63,177 bases of DNA. Source: Nocardia amikacinitolerans NBRC 108937 (lineage in GTDB: Bacteria; Actinomycetota; Actinomycetes; Mycobacteriales; Mycobacteriaceae). Shown here in pieces: positions 26,662 through 35,595 of the stretch (the first letter of the stretch is position 1; the number at the start of each line of letters is the position of its first letter). A program made the position numbers and the translations under genes. The notes beneath the pieces were generated by a model. It was not told the origin of the DNA. It did not search any database and worked only from the letters and a program-made list of their open reading frames with translations. The DNA is taken from positions 1 to 63,177 of the forward strand of contig NZ_BDAU01000051.1 of NCBI RefSeq assembly GCF_001612615.1, given 5' to 3'.

Positions 26662-26820
26662 TCAGATGAAGCCCCAGGCGATGGCACCGCCCGCGGCGAG
26701 GACGGCGCAGGCCGCGAGGGAGATGGCGAGCGGGCGGGAGGTCTTCCAGGTGGAGTACGCGCCGCCGAGGAGGAAGCCGGAGAGGGCGAGAAGCAGGATC
26801 ACGGTGACGTCGGTGGACAT
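26662..26820 (-). CDS. 52-residue membrane protein
   Basis: Starts MSTDVTVILLLALSGFLLGG and ends IAWGFI. Two hydrophobic helices (about 6-22 and 31-49) are joined by a short basic loop with YSTWKTSRP, so this is a helical hairpin in the membrane. Clean ATG start at 26820. I recognise the general type from mycobacteria and nocardiae as an uncharacterised conserved small membrane protein, from memory only. It is convergent with the cyclase and divergent from the acyl-CoA operon. The function is unknown. Confidence 0.7.
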   Translation of the reverse strand: MSTDVTVILLLALSGFLLGGAYSTWKTSRPLAISLAACAVLAAGGAIAWGFI

Positions 26821-26899
26821 GGGCCCATTGTGCTGGGTTGGCGGGGTGCGCCGGTTCGCAGCCCCCGAGCGGGGGCCGTTGACCTGCTACAACTATTAA

Positions 26900-26915
26900 C
26901 AAGCACGCGCGCTTG
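26900..26915. promoter_or_regulatory. Palindromic operator upstream of the AtuA-like operon
   Basis: CAAGCACGCGCGCTTG, an almost perfect palindrome, lies 70 bp before the first gene of the operon, next to an AT-rich TATTAA. The operon ends with a TetR gene, which is the likely ligand. Confidence 0.55.
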
Positions 26916-26985
26916 ATTTTTTCGCGGGTGGATGTGATGCTGAATTCCGGAACGCGAACTCCACCGCAAGGGAGGCCTCCGGCTG

Positions 26986-28701
26986 ATGAGTAAGTTGGCC
27001 GCCGATCCGGATGTCATCCGCATCGGCAACTGTTCCGGGTTCTATGGTGATCGGCTCAGCGCCATGCGCGAGATGCTCGAAGGCGGGCAGCTCGACGTGC
27101 TCACCGGCGACTATCTCGCCGAGCTCACCATGTTGATCCTGGGCAGGGACCGGATGAAGGACCCGAGCCTCGGCTACGCCAAGACCTTCGTCAAGCAGAT
27201 CGAGGACTGCCTCGGGCTCGCGCTGGAGCGCAACGTGCAGATCGTCGCCAACGCGGGCGGTCTGAACCCGGCCGGGCTGGCCGAGAAGCTGCGCAAGGTG
27301 GCCGCCGATCTCGGGCTGGACGCGAAGATCGCGCACGTCGAGGGTGACGATCTGCTCTCGCGCGCAAGCGAACTCGGCCTCGGCAGCCCGCTCACGGCGA
27401 ACGCCTATCTCGGCGCGTGGGGCATCGTCGAATGCCTGAACGGGGGCGCCGATATCGTCGTCACCGGCCGGGTCACCGACGCTTCGGTGATCGTCGGCCC
27501 GGCCGCCGCGCACTTCGGTTGGGGCCGAACGGATTACGGCGCGCTCGCGGGCGCGGTCGTCGCGGGTCACGTCATCGAGTGCAGCACCCAGGCGACCGGC
27601 GGCAACTACGCCTTCTTCACCGAGCTCGCCGATCTCGGCAGGCCCGGCTTCCCGATCGCCGAGATCCGCCGCGACGGCAGCAGCGTGATCACCAAGCACG
27701 AGGGCACCGGCGGCGCGGTCACGGTGGACACGGTCGAGGCGCAGTTGATGTACGAGATCCAGGGCGCGCGCTACGCGGGCCCGGACGTCACGACGCGGCT
27801 CGACACCATCCGGCTGACCCAGGAAGCCCCCGACCGCGTGCTGATCACCGGCGTCGTGGGCGAGGCGCCGCCGCCGCAGCTCAAGGTCTCGCTGAACACC
27901 CTCGGCGGCTTCCGCAACGAGATGGAATTCATCCTCACCGGCCTGGACATCGAGGCGAAAGCCGCACTGGCGCAGCGTCAGCTGGAATCCTGGCTGCCCG
28001 TGCGCCCGGCCGAGCTGGAGTGGACCCTTGCCCGGCTGGACCGGCCGGACGCCGACACCGAGGAGCAGGCCAGCGCGCTGCTGCGCTGCGTGGTCCGCGA
28101 TCCGGACCCGAACAAGGTCGGCCGCGCGTTCTCCAGCGTCGCGGTGGAACTGGCCCTGGCCAGCTACCCGGGATGCAGCTTCACCGCCGTGCCTGGCAAC
28201 GGCTCGCCGTACGGCGTGTACACCCCTGGCTTCGTGGACGCCACCGAGGTGCCGCACACCGCCGTGCTTGCGGATGGGTCGCGCATCGAGATAGCACCCG
28301 CGGCGGAAACAAAAGCACTGGAAGATGTTTCGGTACCTGATCTGCCGGAGCCTCTGCCCGCCAGCGAGACTCGCCGCGCGCCACTCGGTGCGGTCGCATT
28401 GGCCCGCAGTGGTGACAAGGGCGGTGACGCGAACATCGGCGTCTGGGTGCGCACCGACGAGCAGTGGCGCTGGCTGGTGCACACGCTCACCGTTGACCGC
28501 ATCAAGGAACTGCTGCCGGAGGCCGCGCCGCTCACCGTCACCAGGCACGTGCTGCCGAACCTGCGCGCCGTGAACTTCATCATCTCCGGCCTGCTCGGCA
28601 AGGGCGTGGCCCACCAGGCCCGCTTCGACCCGCAGGCCAAGGGGCTCGGCGAATGGCTGCGCTCCCGTCACCTCGATATCCCCGTGGAGCTGCTCTCATG
28701 A
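26986..28701 (+). CDS. AtuA-like acyclic terpene utilisation family protein (DUF1446)
   Basis: 571 residues. The first 440 form the AtuA/DUF1446 domain (IRIGNCSGFYGDRLSAM, LTGDYLAELTMLIL, ANAGGLNPAGLAEKL, CLNGGADIVVTGRVTDAS). The last 100 or so, from ALARSGDKGGDANIGVW, are the small AtuA-associated C-terminal domain. In Pseudomonas AtuA is needed for growth on citronellol and geraniol, but its reaction is not established. It is first in a seven-gene operon, as in the M. tuberculosis Rv0976c-Rv0971c group recalled from memory. AAGGGAGG precedes ATG 26986. Confidence 0.85.
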   Translation: MSKLAADPDVIRIGNCSGFYGDRLSAMREMLEGGQLDVLTGDYLAELTMLILGRDRMKDPSLGYAKTFVKQIEDCLGLALERNVQIVANAGGLNPAGLAEKLRKVAADLGLDAKIAHVEGDDLLSRASELGLGSPLTANAYLGAWGIVECLNGGADIVVTGRVTDASVIVGPAAAHFGWGRTDYGALAGAVVAGHVIECSTQATGGNYAFFTELADLGRPGFPIAEIRRDGSSVITKHEGTGGAVTVDTVEAQLMYEIQGARYAGPDVTTRLDTIRLTQEAPDRVLITGVVGEAPPPQLKVSLNTLGGFRNEMEFILTGLDIEAKAALAQRQLESWLPVRPAELEWTLARLDRPDADTEEQASALLRCVVRDPDPNKVGRAFSSVAVELALASYPGCSFTAVPGNGSPYGVYTPGFVDATEVPHTAVLADGSRIEIAPAAETKALEDVSVPDLPEPLPASETRRAPLGAVALARSGDKGGDANIGVWVRTDEQWRWLVHTLTVDRIKELLPEAAPLTVTRHVLPNLRAVNFIISGLLGKGVAHQARFDPQAKGLGEWLRSRHLDIPVELLS

Positions 28702-29855
28702 CCGTAGTCAGTCCGTGGAACACGCCGGAGCGGCGCGAATTGCGCGCCACCGTGCGCGGTTTCGTCGAGCGCGAGATCCTGCCGTACCTCGACCAGTGGG
28801 AGCGTGACGGCGAGATCCCGCGCGAGCTGCACAAGAAGGCGGGCGCTCTCGGTCTGCTCGGCGTCCAATTCCCCGAATCCGCGGGCGGTTCCGGCGGTGA
28901 CGGTGTCGACGCCATGATCGTCTGCGAGGAGATGCACCAGGCGGGTGCCTCCGGCGGCCTGTTCGCCTCGCTGTTCACCTGCGGCATCTCGGTGCCGCAC
29001 ATCATCGCCTCCGGCAACGAGGACCTGATCGAGCGCTTCGCCCGCCCGACCCTGGCAGGCGAGAAGATCGGCTCGCTGGCCATCACCGAGCCGGGCGGCG
29101 GCTCCGACGTCGGCCACCTCACCACCACCGCGCGCCGCGACGGCGACCACTACATCGTCAACGGCGCGAAGACCTACATCACCTCCGGTGTCCGCGCCGA
29201 CTTCGTGGTCACCGCCGTGCGCACCGGCGGCCCCGGCTCGGGCGGCATCTCGCTGCTGGTGGTGGAGAAGGGCACGCCCGGTTTCACCGTCAGCCGCAAG
29301 CTGGACAAGATGGGCTGGCGCGCCTCCGACACCGCGGAACTGTCCTACGTGGACGTGCGGGTGCCGGTGGAAAACCTGGTGGGCCCGGAGAATTCCGGCT
29401 TCTATCAGATCGCGGGCGCGTTCGTCAGCGAGCGGGTCGGCCTCGCGGTGCAGGCGTATTCGCAAGCCCAGCGCTGCCTCGAGCTGACCCTCGAATGGGT
29501 GCGCAACCGCGAGACCTTCGGCCGCCCGCTGATCAGCAGGCAGGCCGTGCAGAACACGGTGACCGAGATGGCGCGGCGCATCGACGTCGCCCGCGTCTAC
29601 ACCCGAGATGTGGTGCAGCGCAGCGCCAATGGTGAAACCGACCTCATCGCCGAGGTGTGCTTCGCGAAGAACACCGCCGTCGAGGCGGGCGAGTGGGTGG
29701 CCAACCAGGCCGTACAGCTCTTCGGCGGCCTCGGCTACATGAGCGAGTCCGAGGTCGAGCGCCAGTACCGTGACATCCGCATTCTCGGCATCGGCGGTGG
29801 TACCACCGAAATCCTGACCGCACTCGCCGCCAAACGATTGGGGTACCAGTCATGA
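28698..29855 (+). CDS. Acyl-CoA dehydrogenase (FadE13-like)
   Basis: 385 residues of the acyl-CoA dehydrogenase family. It has the FAD/substrate segments LAITEPGGGSDV and NGAKTYITSG, and the C-terminal YRDIRILGIGGGTTEI, where the Arg-Asp pair and GGG stretch contact FAD. It inserts the alpha-beta double bond in an acyl-CoA. It overlaps the AtuA-like gene by four bases (ATGA) and the carboxyltransferase gene by four. The chain-length preference is unknown; branched or terpenoid acyl-CoA is likely from context. Confidence 0.9.
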   Translation: MTVVSPWNTPERRELRATVRGFVEREILPYLDQWERDGEIPRELHKKAGALGLLGVQFPESAGGSGGDGVDAMIVCEEMHQAGASGGLFASLFTCGISVPHIIASGNEDLIERFARPTLAGEKIGSLAITEPGGGSDVGHLTTTARRDGDHYIVNGAKTYITSGVRADFVVTAVRTGGPGSGGISLLVVEKGTPGFTVSRKLDKMGWRASDTAELSYVDVRVPVENLVGPENSGFYQIAGAFVSERVGLAVQAYSQAQRCLELTLEWVRNRETFGRPLISRQAVQNTVTEMARRIDVARVYTRDVVQRSANGETDLIAEVCFAKNTAVEAGEWVANQAVQLFGGLGYMSESEVERQYRDIRILGIGGGTTEILTALAAKRLGYQS

Positions 29856-31450
29856 CGACTCTGCGCAGCACTCTCGACAGCGGTTCGGCGGAGTACACCG
29901 CCGCCGCCGAGGCGATGAACACCAAGCTCGCCGAGATCGGCGCCGAATTCGCCAAGAACGTCGCGGGCGGCGGTCCGGACAAGATGGCGCGGCACCGCAA
30001 GCGCGGCAAGCTGACCGCGCGCGAACGCATCGAACTGCTCATCGACGAGGACTCGCCGTTCCTCGAGCTGTGCCCGCTCGCCGCGTGGGGCAGCGACTTC
30101 CACGTGGGCGGCAGCGTCATCGCGGGCATCGGCATCGTCGAGGGCGTCGAATGCATGATCGTCGCACCGGATCCCACTGTCCGCGGCGGCACCTCCAATC
30201 CGTGGACGTTGCGCAAGAACCTGCGCATGAACGACATCGCGATGGAGAACCGGCTGCCGGTGATCGGACTCGTGGAGTCCGGCGGCGCCGACTTGCCGAC
30301 GCAGAAAGAGGTTTTCGTCCCCGGCGGCCGGATGTTCCGCGACCTGACGAAGCTCTCCGCGATGGGCATCCCGACCATCGCGCTGGTGTTCGGCAACTCG
30401 ACGGCGGGCGGCGCGTACATCCCCGGCATGTCCGACTACACCGTGATGATCAAGGAGCGCTCCAAGGTGTTCCTCGGCGGTCCGCCGCTGGTGAAGATGG
30501 CTACCGGCGAGGAGTCCGACGACGAATCGTTGGGCGGAGCCGAAATGCACGCTCGGACTTCGGGTCTCGCGGACTACCTGGCCGTCGACGAGCAAGACGC
30601 GATCCGCATCGGTCGCTCCATCGTCAAGCGCCTGAACTGGAAGAAGCAGGGACCCGCGCCGCGCGCGGAAGTAATCGAGCCGCTGTTCGACCAGGAAGAG
30701 CTGCTCGGCATCGTCCCGTCGGATCTGAAGATCCCGTTCGACCCGCGCGAGGTGATCGCGCGCGTCGTGGACGGCTCCGATTTCGACGAGTTCAAGCCCC
30801 TCTACGGCAGCAGCCTGGTCACCGGTTGGGCCGAGCTGCACGGCTATCCGGTCGGCATCCTGGCCAACGCTCGCGGTGTGCTGTTCTCCGAGGAGGCGCA
30901 GAAGGCGGCGCAGTTCATCCAGCTGGCCAACCAGTCGGACACGCCACTGTTGTTCCTGCACAACACCACCGGCTACATGGTCGGCAAAGAGTTCGAGCAG
31001 AAGGGCATCATCAAGCACGGCGCGATGATGATCAACGCGGTCTCCAACTCGAAGGTGCCGCACATCTCGCTGCTGATGGGCGCCTCCTACGGCGCGGGCC
31101 ACTACGGCATGTGCGGCCGCGCCTACGATCCGCGCTTCGTCTTCGCTTGGCCGAGTGCGAAATCCGCGGTCATGGGCGGTGCGCAGCTGGCCGGTGTCAT
31201 CTCGATCGTCGGCCGCGCCGCCGCGGAGGCCAAGGGCATGCCGTTCAACGAGGAGGCCGACGCGGGCATGCGCGCCATGATCGAGGCGCAGATCGAGGCC
31301 GAGTCGCTGCCGATGTTCATGTCGGGCAGGCTCTACGACGACGGCGTCATCGACCCCCGCGACACCCGCACGGTATTGGGCATGGCGCTCTCGGCCATCC
31401 ACAATGCCCCGATCAAGGGCGCCGATGGCTTCGGCGTCTTCCGGATGTGA
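29852..31450 (+). CDS. accD2: Acyl-CoA carboxylase, carboxyltransferase subunit (AccD2-like)
   Basis: 532 residues with N- and C-terminal carboxyltransferase domains. The two oxyanion-hole glycine motifs are FGNSTAGGAYIPGM near residue 185 and GASYGAGHYGM near 410. The sequence belongs to the methylcrotonyl-/geranyl-CoA carboxylase beta type rather than the propionyl-CoA type. It transfers CO2 from carboxybiotin to an unsaturated acyl-CoA. It partners with the next gene, 8 bp downstream. Confidence 0.9.
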   Translation: MTTLRSTLDSGSAEYTAAAEAMNTKLAEIGAEFAKNVAGGGPDKMARHRKRGKLTARERIELLIDEDSPFLELCPLAAWGSDFHVGGSVIAGIGIVEGVECMIVAPDPTVRGGTSNPWTLRKNLRMNDIAMENRLPVIGLVESGGADLPTQKEVFVPGGRMFRDLTKLSAMGIPTIALVFGNSTAGGAYIPGMSDYTVMIKERSKVFLGGPPLVKMATGEESDDESLGGAEMHARTSGLADYLAVDEQDAIRIGRSIVKRLNWKKQGPAPRAEVIEPLFDQEELLGIVPSDLKIPFDPREVIARVVDGSDFDEFKPLYGSSLVTGWAELHGYPVGILANARGVLFSEEAQKAAQFIQLANQSDTPLLFLHNTTGYMVGKEFEQKGIIKHGAMMINAVSNSKVPHISLLMGASYGAGHYGMCGRAYDPRFVFAWPSAKSAVMGGAQLAGVISIVGRAAAEAKGMPFNEEADAGMRAMIEAQIEAESLPMFMSGRLYDDGVIDPRDTRTVLGMALSAIHNAPIKGADGFGVFRM

Positions 31451-31458
31451 GGCCGACC

Positions 31459-33576
31459 ATGAGTGCCAGTGATTCGACGAGCCTCGTTGCGGGCGGGCCG
31501 ATTACGACCGTGCTGGTCGCCAACCGCGGCGAGATCGCCCGCCGCGTGTTCGCCACCTGTCGGCGAATGGGACTCGGCACCGTCGCCGTGTACTCCGACG
31601 CGGACGCCGCCGCCCCGCACGTCGGTGAGGCCGATGCCGCGGTCCGGCTGCCAGGCAACACGCCCGCCGAGACCTATCTGCGCGGTGAGTTGATCGTCGA
31701 AGCCGCGCTGTCGGCCGGTGCCGACGCGATCCACCCGGGCTACGGATTTCTTTCGGAGAACGCCGAATTCGCGCGCGCCGTGCAGGCGGCCGGGTTGGTG
31801 TGGATCGGTCCGCCGATCGAGGCCATCGAGCAGATGGGCTCGAAGGTCGCGTCCAAGAAGATGATGGACGCCGCTGGCGTGCCGGTGCTTGCCGAGCTGG
31901 ACCCGGCCGAGGTCACCGAGGCGCACCTGCCGGTGCTGATCAAGGCGTCCGCCGGTGGCGGCGGGCGCGGCATGCGGGTGGTGCGCGAACTCGCCGACCT
32001 GGAACCGCAGATCGCGGCGGCCCGGCGCGAGGCCGAATCCGCGTTCGGCGACCCGACCGTGTTCTGTGAGCGCTACCTGGAGACAGGTCGGCACATCGAA
32101 GTCCAGGTCATGGCCGATACGCACGGCACGATCTGGTCGGTCGGCGAGCGCGAGTGCTCCATTCAGCGCCGTCACCAGAAGGTCGTCGAGGAGGCGCCGT
32201 CGCCGCTGGTCGAGCGTGTCGACGCCATGCGCGCGTCAGGCCCGGAGGCGGTAGCGCAGCGTAGCCACGGAGGGCCCGCGCGCATGGCTGATGGGCAGAG
32301 CATGCGTGACCGGTTGTTCGAGGCGGCTAGGCTTGCCGCGAATGCGATCGGTTACACCGGTGCGGGCACCGTCGAGTTCCTCGCCGACGAGCAGGGCGAC
32401 TTCTTCTTCCTGGAGATGAACACCCGTCTCCAGGTGGAACATCCGGTCACCGAATGCACCACGGGTCTGGATCTCGTTCGCCTGCAACTGGAGGTGGCCT
32501 CCGGCGCGGCACTGCCCGCCGAGCCGCCCGCCATGCGCGGACATTCCATCGAGGTCCGCCTCTACGCCGAGGACCCGGCGCACGACTGGCAGCCGCAGAG
32601 CGGCACCGTGCACCGCCTCGACATCCCCTCGGTGACAGCGGAATTCGACCTGCTCGATCGCGCGGGCGTGCGCTTGGATACCGGTGTCGTGGACGGATCG
32701 GTGGTTGGCGTGCACTACGACCCGATGCTGTCCAAAGTCATCTCCTACGCCGAGACCCGCACGGAGGCGGCGCGTCTGCTCGCCTCGGCATTGCAGCGGG
32801 CCCGCATCCACGGCCTTGTCACCAACCGCGACCTGCTGGTGCGGGTGCTGCGCCACCCGGCCTTCCTGGCGGGCGACACCGACACCGCGTTCTTCGAGAC
32901 GCATGGAATGGACACGCTCGCAGCGCCTTTGGTGTCCGATGCGGACGAGGCGCTGTCGATCGTCGCCGCCGCCCTCGCGGACGCCGCGGCCAACCGTGCG
33001 ACGGCGCGAGTCGGCGGAGGGCTGCCGAGCGGCTGGCGGAACCTGCCTTCGCAGTCGCAGCGCAAGTCCTACGAGAGCCGCACCAGCGGCGTGCACGAGG
33101 TCGGTTACCGGTTCACCCGCACCGGCGTGCAGGTGGACGGCCACGAGGGCGTCGAGCTTGTCGAACTCGCCCCCGAGCGGGTCGTGCTGAGCGTGCCGGG
33201 CGAACGCGGCCCGGTGCGGCGGGTGTTCACCGTCGCGCGCTACGGCGATCTGGTCTGCGTCGACTCGCCGCTCGGCCCGGTGAGCGCGCGCAGGCTGCCG
33301 CGCTTCAGCGATCCGGCCGACCAGGTGGCCACCGGCTCGCTGCTCGCGCCCATGCCGGGCAGCGTGATTCGGCTCGGCGCCGAGGTCGGCAGCCGGGTGG
33401 ACGCGGGTCAGCCGATCCTCTGGCTGGAGGCGATGAAGATGGAACACACCATCGCCGCGCCCACCGCGGGCGTGCTGAGCGCGCTCAATGTCACCGTCGG
33501 CCAGCAGGTCGACATCGGCGCCGTCCTTGCCGTCGTGGATCCCGACGACGCGGTCAACGAGAACCAGGAGCAGTAA
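31459..33576 (+). CDS. accA2: Acyl-CoA carboxylase alpha subunit: biotin carboxylase plus BCCP (AccA2-like)
   Basis: 705 residues. The biotin carboxylase domain runs from TVLVANRGEIARRVF (about 15) to 470, with the ATP-grasp KASAGGGGRGMR and FLEMNTRLQVEHPVTE. The C-terminus is a biotinyl domain with EAMKMEHT; the biotin acceptor is Lys660. It is co-operonic with accD2, so the pair makes one carboxylase. A 25-residue segment (about 257-281), absent from relatives as I know them, interrupts the region between APSPLVERVDAM and the RLFEAARLA helix. It is in frame and contains DNA inverted repeats. ATG 31459 is the start. Confidence 0.92.
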   Translation: MSASDSTSLVAGGPITTVLVANRGEIARRVFATCRRMGLGTVAVYSDADAAAPHVGEADAAVRLPGNTPAETYLRGELIVEAALSAGADAIHPGYGFLSENAEFARAVQAAGLVWIGPPIEAIEQMGSKVASKKMMDAAGVPVLAELDPAEVTEAHLPVLIKASAGGGGRGMRVVRELADLEPQIAAARREAESAFGDPTVFCERYLETGRHIEVQVMADTHGTIWSVGERECSIQRRHQKVVEEAPSPLVERVDAMRASGPEAVAQRSHGGPARMADGQSMRDRLFEAARLAANAIGYTGAGTVEFLADEQGDFFFLEMNTRLQVEHPVTECTTGLDLVRLQLEVASGAALPAEPPAMRGHSIEVRLYAEDPAHDWQPQSGTVHRLDIPSVTAEFDLLDRAGVRLDTGVVDGSVVGVHYDPMLSKVISYAETRTEAARLLASALQRARIHGLVTNRDLLVRVLRHPAFLAGDTDTAFFETHGMDTLAAPLVSDADEALSIVAAALADAAANRATARVGGGLPSGWRNLPSQSQRKSYESRTSGVHEVGYRFTRTGVQVDGHEGVELVELAPERVVLSVPGERGPVRRVFTVARYGDLVCVDSPLGPVSARRLPRFSDPADQVATGSLLAPMPGSVIRLGAEVGSRVDAGQPILWLEAMKMEHTIAAPTAGVLSALNVTVGQQVDIGAVLAVVDPDDAVNENQEQ
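32226..32300 (+). repeat. 75-bp in-frame palindromic insertion in the biotin carboxylase gene
   Basis: CATGCG occurs at 32226-32231 and again at 32301-32306, exactly 75 bp (25 codons) apart. In between, GCCATGCGCGCG (32224-32235) is matched by its exact complement at 32277-32288, and GGCCC/GGGCC lie nested inside. The layout, a short flanking duplication with terminal and nested inverted repeats, is that of a small palindromic mobile sequence. Confidence 0.65.
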
Positions 33577-34736
33577 TGACCTTCATCGAATCCGACGAGC
33601 GCAAGCAGCTGCGGGCCGCGGTGGCCGCGCTCGCCGCCAAGTACACCTACCGCGACTACGTGCTGCCCAAGGCGCGCAAGAACGAGCCGCTCACCGAATT
33701 GTGGGACGAGGCAGGCAAACTCGGCTTCCTCGGCGTCAACCTGCCGGAGGAGTACGGCGGCGGTGGCGCTGGCATGTACGAGCTGGCGTTGGTGATGGAG
33801 GAGCTGTCCGCGCAGGGCGCCGGCCTGCTGCTGATGGTGGTCTCTCCGGCCATCTGCGGCACCATCATCACCAAGTACGGCACCGACGAGCAGAAACAGC
33901 ACTGGCTGCCCAAGCTCGCCGACGGCTCCGGCAAGATGGTCTTCGGCATCACCGAGCCCGACGCCGGGTCCAACTCGCACCAGATCACCACCACCGCCCG
34001 CCGCGACGGTGACGACTGGATCCTCAACGGCCGCAAGATCTTCATCTCCGGCGTCGATCAGGCCGAGGCGGTGCTGATCGTGTCGCGCACCGAGGACCAC
34101 AAGACCGGCAAGCTCAAGCCCGCCCTGTTCATCGTGCCCACCGACGCGCCCGGCTTCACCAAGGTGGCGCAGGAGATGGACATCATCGAGCCGGACCACC
34201 AGTACAACCTGTTCCTCGACGACGTCCGCCTGCCGTCCGACGCTTTGGTCGGCAAGGAGGACGCGGCGCTCATGCAGCTGTTCGCCGGCCTCAACCCGGA
34301 GCGCATCATGGGTTCCGCGATGGCCGTCGGCCTCGGCCGCTACGCCATCGACCGCGCCGTGGAATACGCCAAGGAGCGCACGGTCTGGAAGACGCCGATC
34401 GGTGCGCACCAAGGCATTTCGCATCCACTGGCGCAGGTGAAGATCGAGCTGGAAATGGCCAAGCTGATGATGCAGAAGGCCGCGACCCTCTACGACGCAG
34501 GCGAGGAGATGGGCGCGGCCGAGGCCGCGAACATGGCCAAGTACGCGGCGGCCGAGGCCAGCATCAAGGCGCTGGACCAGGCGATCCAGACGCACGGCGG
34601 CGCGGGCCTCACGGCGGACTACGGTCTGGCGGCCATGCTCGCCGCGTCCCGCATCGGCCGGATCGCGCCGGTCAGCCGCGAGATGGTGCTCAACTTCGTC
34701 GCCCAGTTCTCGCTCGGTCTGCCGAAGTCCTACTGA
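33576..34736 (+). CDS. Acyl-CoA dehydrogenase (FadE12-like)
   Basis: 386 residues. It has the family motifs FGITEPDAGSNSHQI, NGRKIFISG and QTHGGAGLTADYGL, with RIAPVSREM at the C-terminal FAD contact. The catalytic base cannot be fixed by eye. ATG 33576 shares its A with the TAA stop of the carboxylase gene, so the two are tightly coupled. It is a second dehydrogenase in the operon, presumably for a different intermediate than the first one. Confidence 0.9.
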   Translation: MTFIESDERKQLRAAVAALAAKYTYRDYVLPKARKNEPLTELWDEAGKLGFLGVNLPEEYGGGGAGMYELALVMEELSAQGAGLLLMVVSPAICGTIITKYGTDEQKQHWLPKLADGSGKMVFGITEPDAGSNSHQITTTARRDGDDWILNGRKIFISGVDQAEAVLIVSRTEDHKTGKLKPALFIVPTDAPGFTKVAQEMDIIEPDHQYNLFLDDVRLPSDALVGKEDAALMQLFAGLNPERIMGSAMAVGLGRYAIDRAVEYAKERTVWKTPIGAHQGISHPLAQVKIELEMAKLMMQKAATLYDAGEEMGAAEAANMAKYAAAEASIKALDQAIQTHGGAGLTADYGLAAMLAASRIGRIAPVSREMVLNFVAQFSLGLPKSY

Positions 34737-34747
34737 CACAGCCGATT

Positions 34748-34775
34748 CCGCCCCGGCCGGACGTTGCCGGGGCGG
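34748..34775 (+). terminator. Hairpin inside the operon before the hydratase gene
   Basis: CCGCCCCGGC and its exact complement around 8 bases, between the second dehydrogenase and the enoyl-CoA hydratase. It could reduce expression of the two distal genes, or mark a processing point. Confidence 0.5.
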
Positions 34776-34808
34776 GATTCCCTGACCGACGAATCCTATG
34801 GAGACCCG

Positions 34809-35591
34809 ATGACCGACACTTCCACCGCGCCGCTCGTTCGCTACGAGATCCGCGACGGCTTCGCGGTCCTCACCTTCGACTCACCGCACAACCGCAACGC
34901 GCTGTCCTCGCGTCTGGTCACCGAGCTGCTGCGCGGCTTGGACGACGCGGCCGCCGACCCCGCGGTGCGCGGCATCGTGCTCACCCACACCGGCAACACC
35001 TTCTGCGCGGGCGCGGATCTCAGCGAGGCCAGCGACGCCGACCCGGCGGTGGCCGCAGACCAGCGCACCCGCGTGATGATCGGCGTGCTGCGCAGGCTGG
35101 TGGAGGTTCCCAAGCCGGTGATCGCGCAGATCGACGGCAATGTGCGCGCGGGCGGCATGGGCATCGTCGCGGCCTGCGACCTGGTGGTGGCCGGGCCGAG
35201 CAGTTCTTTCGCGCTCACCGAGGTGCGAATCGGGTTGGCGCCGTTCATGATCTCGCTCACCCTGCTGCCGCGGCTGAGCCCGCGCGCCGCGAGCCGCTAC
35301 TACCTGACCGGCGAGAAGTTCGGCGCCGACGTCGCCACCGAGATCGGGCTGGTCACGGTAACGGCCGAGGACCCGGCCGCCGAGGTCGCGCGGCTGATCG
35401 GCGAGCTGCGCAAGGGGTCGCCGCAGGGTCTGGCCGAGGCGAAGCGTCTGGTCAACGCGGACATCCTCGCCGGGTTCGACGCCTCCGCCGAAGAGCTGGC
35501 GCGGCGTTCGGCGAGTTTCTTCGGCACGCCGGAGGTGCACGAGGGCATGCTGGCCTTCCTGCAGCGGCGCGCACCGAGCTGGGCAGAATAG
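34809..35591 (+). CDS. Enoyl-CoA hydratase/isomerase family protein (EchA7-like)
   Basis: 260 residues of the crotonase family. It has NTFCAGADLSE (oxyanion hole) and GNVRAGGMGIVAACDLVVAG, then FALTEVRIGLAP. The second catalytic Glu position (ALTEV) is kept. The first (the Glu of GGxxE in rat crotonase) is Gly, as I recall for the 3-methylglutaconyl-/isohexenylglutaconyl-CoA hydratase type. It would hydrate the product of the carboxylase. ATG 34809 follows GGAG. It is 4 bp before the TetR gene. Confidence 0.88.
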   Translation: MTDTSTAPLVRYEIRDGFAVLTFDSPHNRNALSSRLVTELLRGLDDAAADPAVRGIVLTHTGNTFCAGADLSEASDADPAVAADQRTRVMIGVLRRLVEVPKPVIAQIDGNVRAGGMGIVAACDLVVAGPSSSFALTEVRIGLAPFMISLTLLPRLSPRAASRYYLTGEKFGADVATEIGLVTVTAEDPAAEVARLIGELRKGSPQGLAEAKRLVNADILAGFDASAEELARRSASFFGTPEVHEGMLAFLQRRAPSWAE

Positions 35592-35595
35592 CGCC

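Noticed and set aside
30070..33576. A 1168-codon plus frame that would fuse a long N-terminus to the biotin carboxylase
   Set aside because: The upstream part is the wrong frame of accD2. The carboxylase family start is ATG 31459.
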